DNA of 64,000 nt, taken from the NCBI GenBank assembly GCA_963678275.1, contig OY782765.1, positions 4,092,001 through 4,156,000 of the forward strand, in the 5' to 3' direction. Below are positions 62,001 through 64,000 of this stretch, piece after piece (the stretch's first letter is position 1; every line of letters starts with the position of its first letter). The translations under genes were made by a program, and so were the position numbers. This stretch comes from G963677445 sp963678275 (GTDB lineage Bacteria; Bacteroidota; Ignavibacteria; Ignavibacteriales; Melioribacteraceae). The notes under the pieces are model-generated. The model saw nothing but the letters and a program-made list of their open reading frames with translations. It ran no database searches and had not been told where the DNA came from.

Positions 62001-62974
62001 AGGGAATATACGCCCCGCCCTATTATGAAAAACCGGTGGCGGAAGATTATCCCGACTGCCTTTCGATAATTGAAAATAAAGTAAAACCGGAGAGAACAAG
62101 ATGGAAAAAGGATGCCGATGGAAATGACATTGTCGGCGTTTATGCCCTGAGAAAACCAATGCCGCAAAAGTGGTGGATTTACGCTGAAAAACGCCCGGCT
62201 CTCTATTCCACAATAGCGGGGATGGAGCGGGTGTTGGTGGTAGCGCAGGTTTCCAAGTACCCTAATTTCGCATTTACCAAAAGTGACCAGGTTTTGGACT
62301 CGAAACTCATTGTGATAACTGATCAGAATTTTTCAATATTCACTTTATTACAATCATCAATCCATAATTTTTGGATAACAAAATATGCTACTACTCTTGA
62401 AACACGTCTTAATTACACTAATTCTGCGTTATTTCTACCATTTCCATTCCCTCTCAACTTTGAATTACTTGAGAAGATTGGTACTCATTACTACGAATTC
62501 CGCGGTCAAATAATGCTTGAATTACAACTGGGTCTCACCAAAACCTACAACCTTTTCCATAACAGGGAGTGTAATATTTATAACCTCGAAAAGGGAAAAG
62601 AGATAAGAGAATTTAAGCAGGGGGAAATGAGTATTCCTTTTGAGGAGGCGGTATTAAAAATTGAAAAATTGAGGAAACTCCATAAGGAAATGGATGAGGC
62701 TGTTCTTGAAGCTTATGGCTGGGATGATATTCACCCGGCTCATGATTTTTATGAAGTGGATTACCTGCCTGAAAATGATAATATACGTTATACAATATCC
62801 CCCGAAGCGGGGAAGGAGATATTAAAAAGGCTACTCGAACTTAACCATAAAATCCATGACAAAGAGGTAAAGGGGGGCCTTTGGGATAAAAAGAATTCCA
62901 AAAGAGCAAAAAAGAATAAAAGTACCAATAAAAGAGATACAGAAACCGAAGATTTATTTGGAGGCAGGGAATGA
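59015..62974 (+). CDS. Eco57I-type adenine methyltransferase (DrmMI-like)
   Basis: The 1319-residue product is an N6-adenine methyltransferase of the Eco57I/type IIL class. Motif I is VCDAACGSGHILLSAA (about residues 505-520), motif IV is NPPF (from residue 770), flanked by FDCIVG and LGDKRLTG, and a target-recognition-type region follows. The N-terminal 450 residues are large and helical, as in DrmMI of class 1 DISARM. No nuclease motif is evident in the N-terminal 150 residues, so it is unlikely to be a complete restriction enzyme. It presumably marks self DNA for the upstream helicases. Confidence 0.88.
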   Translation: MKTTSVKAEGQIISSEIFDKIDSEDIKGQLPKDYNLEQGVKVKDEIQRAWANAKDQWRIFNRNVENLPPNHTGTSETRRHWIIPFLDNLGYTVSSGKAEYVNEKSYAISHRANNLGSFPVHIVSYRESLDKRRDTTGPRLSPHALLQEYLNLTEHLYGIVTNGSQLRILRDSGKLIRLTYLEFDLRKMMEEDLYAEFSIMFRLIHSTRMPQTPDEGELSIIEQYHQRSLEAGERIREKLSEAVEKSIVLLAEGFLNNPANFELREQFRKGVYNNENFYQKLLRFIYRILFLMVIEERDIVYPENGEKTKYFREIYYKYYSVSRLRDLSEKIFFFNDKLNDLWIHLKNCFLLFSNKNYSEKLGLYPLNGDLFDSGALGLLINSELDNRSLLECIRYLGQFEDNETHSIVRVNYSALNVEEFGSVYEGLLEKSPDITKVGERFRFTFIKGDERSTSGSHYTPEELVQPLIKHSLEFIIEDKLNIGEKNIPSEELIKKKEKALLSIKVCDAACGSGHILLSAARKIAQELTKVRTGEDQPSPGPFREAVRDVISGCIYGVDKNPLAVELCKVALWLEAHNPGLPLNFLDNKIREGNSIIGLARLEELYTGISTEAFKTLPGDDKKIAAMFRNENKKNIKDRGSFTLFDKQEVIEKLDNISVSFSGFNALPDYTVEQVKKKAEEYETLKDKNWWPLKELADIKTAQFFIPKTDENKNFLTTDARYFRIFAGEREKNERRISHARAAAARKQFFHWFLEFPEVMSKGGFDCIVGNPPFLGDKRLTGTFGKEFLEWVKSEYAPAGSCDLVTYFFRRIFDLLKPEGFMALISTNTIAQGTSREGGLDVILKRKGEINFAIRSKRWPGKAAVEVSLVNIFKGKWKKDFYLGSKKTKFISAYLDDSKVQGNPYPLKQNEGKSFIGSYVLGMGFILEPEEAENLIKNNHKNKDVLFPYLNGEDLNTSPEQKPSRWVINFFDWPLKRMDFEEWSDLKKEEREKIIKEGIYAPPYYEKPVAEDYPDCLSIIENKVKPERTRWKKDADGNDIVGVYALRKPMPQKWWIYAEKRPALYSTIAGMERVLVVAQVSKYPNFAFTKSDQVLDSKLIVITDQNFSIFTLLQSSIHNFWITKYATTLETRLNYTNSALFLPFPFPLNFELLEKIGTHYYEFRGQIMLELQLGLTKTYNLFHNRECNIYNLEKGKEIREFKQGEMSIPFEEAVLKIEKLRKLHKEMDEAVLEAYGWDDIHPAHDFYEVDYLPENDNIRYTISPEAGKEILKRLLELNHKIHDKEVKGGLWDKKNSKRAKKNKSTNKRDTETEDLFGGRE

Positions 62975-63409
62975 TCAGGAAACCCGGAAAGTTTTCTGTT
63001 TATCCCCTCCAGGGATTTAGATTCCGGATTGCAACTTAGCTACAATAATAACTGCTTCTACAAAGCAGATACCCGGAAATTCATCAGATAAATGAACCTT
63101 GTAGAGGTTCGAATTATTGTAGAAAATTAGATATATACATTAGAACATCCCTGTAGGGGATGAACAAGTTCTCAGGTAATTTAGATATTGGATCATAAAA
63201 TGAAAAATATTATTCGAATATTTTAATTAGTTTATGGGAGTAAATTGTCAATCCCCTCCGGGGATTTGTCCAAATTCTAATCATTTTGTGCTACAATAAT
63301 GCTGCTTCTACAAAGCAGATACCCGGAAATTCATCAGATAAATGAACCTTGTAGAGGTTCGAATTATTGTAGAAAATTAGATATATACATTAGAACATCC
63401 CTGTAGGGG
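62975..63409. other. Gene-free stretch with tandem repeat elements
   Basis: No gene is seen between the methyltransferase gene and the endopeptidase-like gene. The stretch is taken up by two copies of one element (63054-63163 and 63304-63413), each preceded by an ATCCCCTCC(A/G)GGGAT hairpin. The rest is AT-rich. Confidence 0.5.
63054..63163. repeat. 110-bp direct repeat, copy 1
   Basis: This segment is identical base for base to 63304-63413, 250 bases downstream. It contains AACCTTGTAGAGGTT and CATCCCTGTAGGGGATG hairpins and the motif ATTATTGTAG. A diverged copy lies at 592-661 at the other end of the window. Confidence 0.85.
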
Positions 63410-63413
63410 ATGA
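63304..63413. repeat. 110-bp direct repeat, copy 2
   Basis: Exact copy of 63054-63163. Its last bases (GGGGATGAA) overlap a possible ATG of the following gene at 63410, so the repeat may form the leader of that gene. Confidence 0.85.
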
Positions 63414-63430
63414 AAAAGATTTGGGAATAT

Positions 63431-64000
63431 ATGAAAAATTTTAAATGGCGCAGGATTTTATATCTAATATCCGCAATGATTCTTATTATATCAATATCCA
63501 TCTGTTTCGGCAATTCCGTTATGATTCTTTTCGAGAATAATGAAGCGAGCAGGAGTATCGGGACAACCTCAAAGGGCAGCCTGGAAAACGGCAAAAGGCT
63601 TCCCACCAGCGGGAATAATTTTACCGCGTATTCATATATTGGCGCTATGCTCGGCAGGAACGCGGTTCATGATAAAGTCAGGGATCTTGTTGTTGCCGTT
63701 TATGATACTCTCTATATACTGCACCCGGAAAAACAATACAAATATGGAGAAACAGGCTGGGTAACCGGCGGCGATTTTTATCCCCACAAAACTCATGAGA
63801 ATGGTTTATCGGTGGATTTTATGACTCCGGTTAAAGATGAAACAGGCGCGTCTGTTTTGCTCCCGACTTCGGTATTCAACAAATTCGGCTATTCTATCGA
63901 TTTTGATAAAAAGGGCAAATATGAAAATCTTCTGACCGATTTTGAAAGTATCTCTCTGCACCTTTATTTTCTGAATAAACTTGCCCCCCGATATGGAGTG
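63431..64000 (+). CDS. Murein endopeptidase-like protein, 3' end cut off
   Basis: The open frame runs from the ATG at 63431 (an in-frame ATG at 63410 is possible) to the window edge, giving 190 residues so far. It has an N-terminal hydrophobic segment (about residues 9-27), then SKGSLENGKRLPTSGNNFTAYSYIG and GGDFYPHKTHENGLSVDFMTPV. The H-x2-H-x2-GL-x2-D pattern matches penicillin-insensitive murein endopeptidase (MepA, peptidase M74), where the histidines and aspartate bind zinc. It would cleave D-alanyl-meso-DAP crosslinks in the periplasm. The C-terminal part lies outside the window. Confidence 0.75.
   Translation, partial: MKNFKWRRILYLISAMILIISISICFGNSVMILFENNEASRSIGTTSKGSLENGKRLPTSGNNFTAYSYIGAMLGRNAVHDKVRDLVVAVYDTLYILHPEKQYKYGETGWVTGGDFYPHKTHENGLSVDFMTPVKDETGASVLLPTSVFNKFGYSIDFDKKGKYENLLTDFESISLHLYFLNKLAPRYGV

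Noticed and set aside
59015..62974. Reading the methyltransferase as a full type IIG restriction enzyme
   Set aside because: I see no PD-(D/E)xK motif in its N-terminal part, and neighbouring helicases suggest a multi-gene system; a profile search for the nuclease domain would settle this.
1..64000. CRISPR array
   Set aside because: All repeats seen are tandem or dispersed long units, hairpins or coding duplicates; none has short regular repeats with unique spacers, and no cas gene is present.
1..64000. tRNA or rRNA genes
   Set aside because: No cloverleaf-like segment with T-arm GGTTCGAATC-type consensus or rRNA core sequence was noticed by eye; a covariance search would be decisive.

Overview
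The window looks like chromosomal DNA from an uncultured Gram-negative bacterium of the FCB superphylum (Ignavibacteria, Calditrichota, Marinimicrobia or KSB1 type). Two large secreted beta-propeller proteins end in a type IX secretion sorting domain of the QNYPNPFNP kind used in those groups. There are many lipoproteins and outer-membrane barrels. Base composition is moderately AT-rich, and several starts are probably TTG or GTG. I saw no rRNA, tRNA or CRISPR array. The assignment is an inference from protein style, not from a marker gene.

Layout. 1-8.1 kb: dispersed repeats, a YafK-like L,D-transpeptidase lipoprotein, a pepsin/retropepsin-like protease, two tandem membrane-anchored paralogues, a GIY-YIG nuclease lying between hairpin repeats, and a membrane protein. 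8.18-12.69 kb: five tandem copies of a roughly 370-bp non-coding unit. Three copies carry a 160-bp MITE-like element. One of those is split by a complete IS4/IS50-type insertion sequence whose transposase has an N-terminal DruA-like (DUF4338) domain. 12.7-17.0 kb: a minus-strand operon running from a membrane protein and XRE regulator through two MDR reductases, a DUF4386 protein and a C_GCAxxG_C_C protein, behind a promoter whose -10 lies in an inverted repeat. 17.2-22.5 kb: a bacterial cereblon-like CULT protein, an orphan Phd antitoxin, TrmO, an AAA ATPase/DUF4276 pair, a VOC protein, an SRPBCC protein and a small regulator-like protein.

22.6-32.1 kb: secreted and lipoprotein genes (BPL_N-like, two tandem propeller proteins with T9SS tails, an S37 peptidase, a serine hydrolase with TPR). 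33.2-43.8 kb: a cell-envelope locus built from split YjbH-like outer-membrane proteins and five related lipoproteins. The last three lipoproteins are tandem duplicates with nearly identical N-terminal parts and diverged, cysteine-containing C-terminal parts. 43.9-49.7 kb: nitronate monooxygenase, a B12-binding radical SAM enzyme, a histidine kinase/response regulator pair, a six-TM protein and a VOC protein.

49.9-63.0 kb: a defence-type operon of four large genes. They are a DEAD/DEAH helicase with DUF1998 and a C-terminal nuclease-like domain, a DrmD-like SNF2 helicase, a class II Fic protein, and an Eco57I-type adenine methyltransferase. It resembles DISARM but has no separate drmB or drmC and has gained a Fic gene. 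The window closes with two 110-bp repeats and a truncated murein endopeptidase-like gene. The strongest candidates for undescribed biology are the DISARM-like/Fic operon, the split-YjbH/variable-tail lipoprotein locus and the CULT protein.
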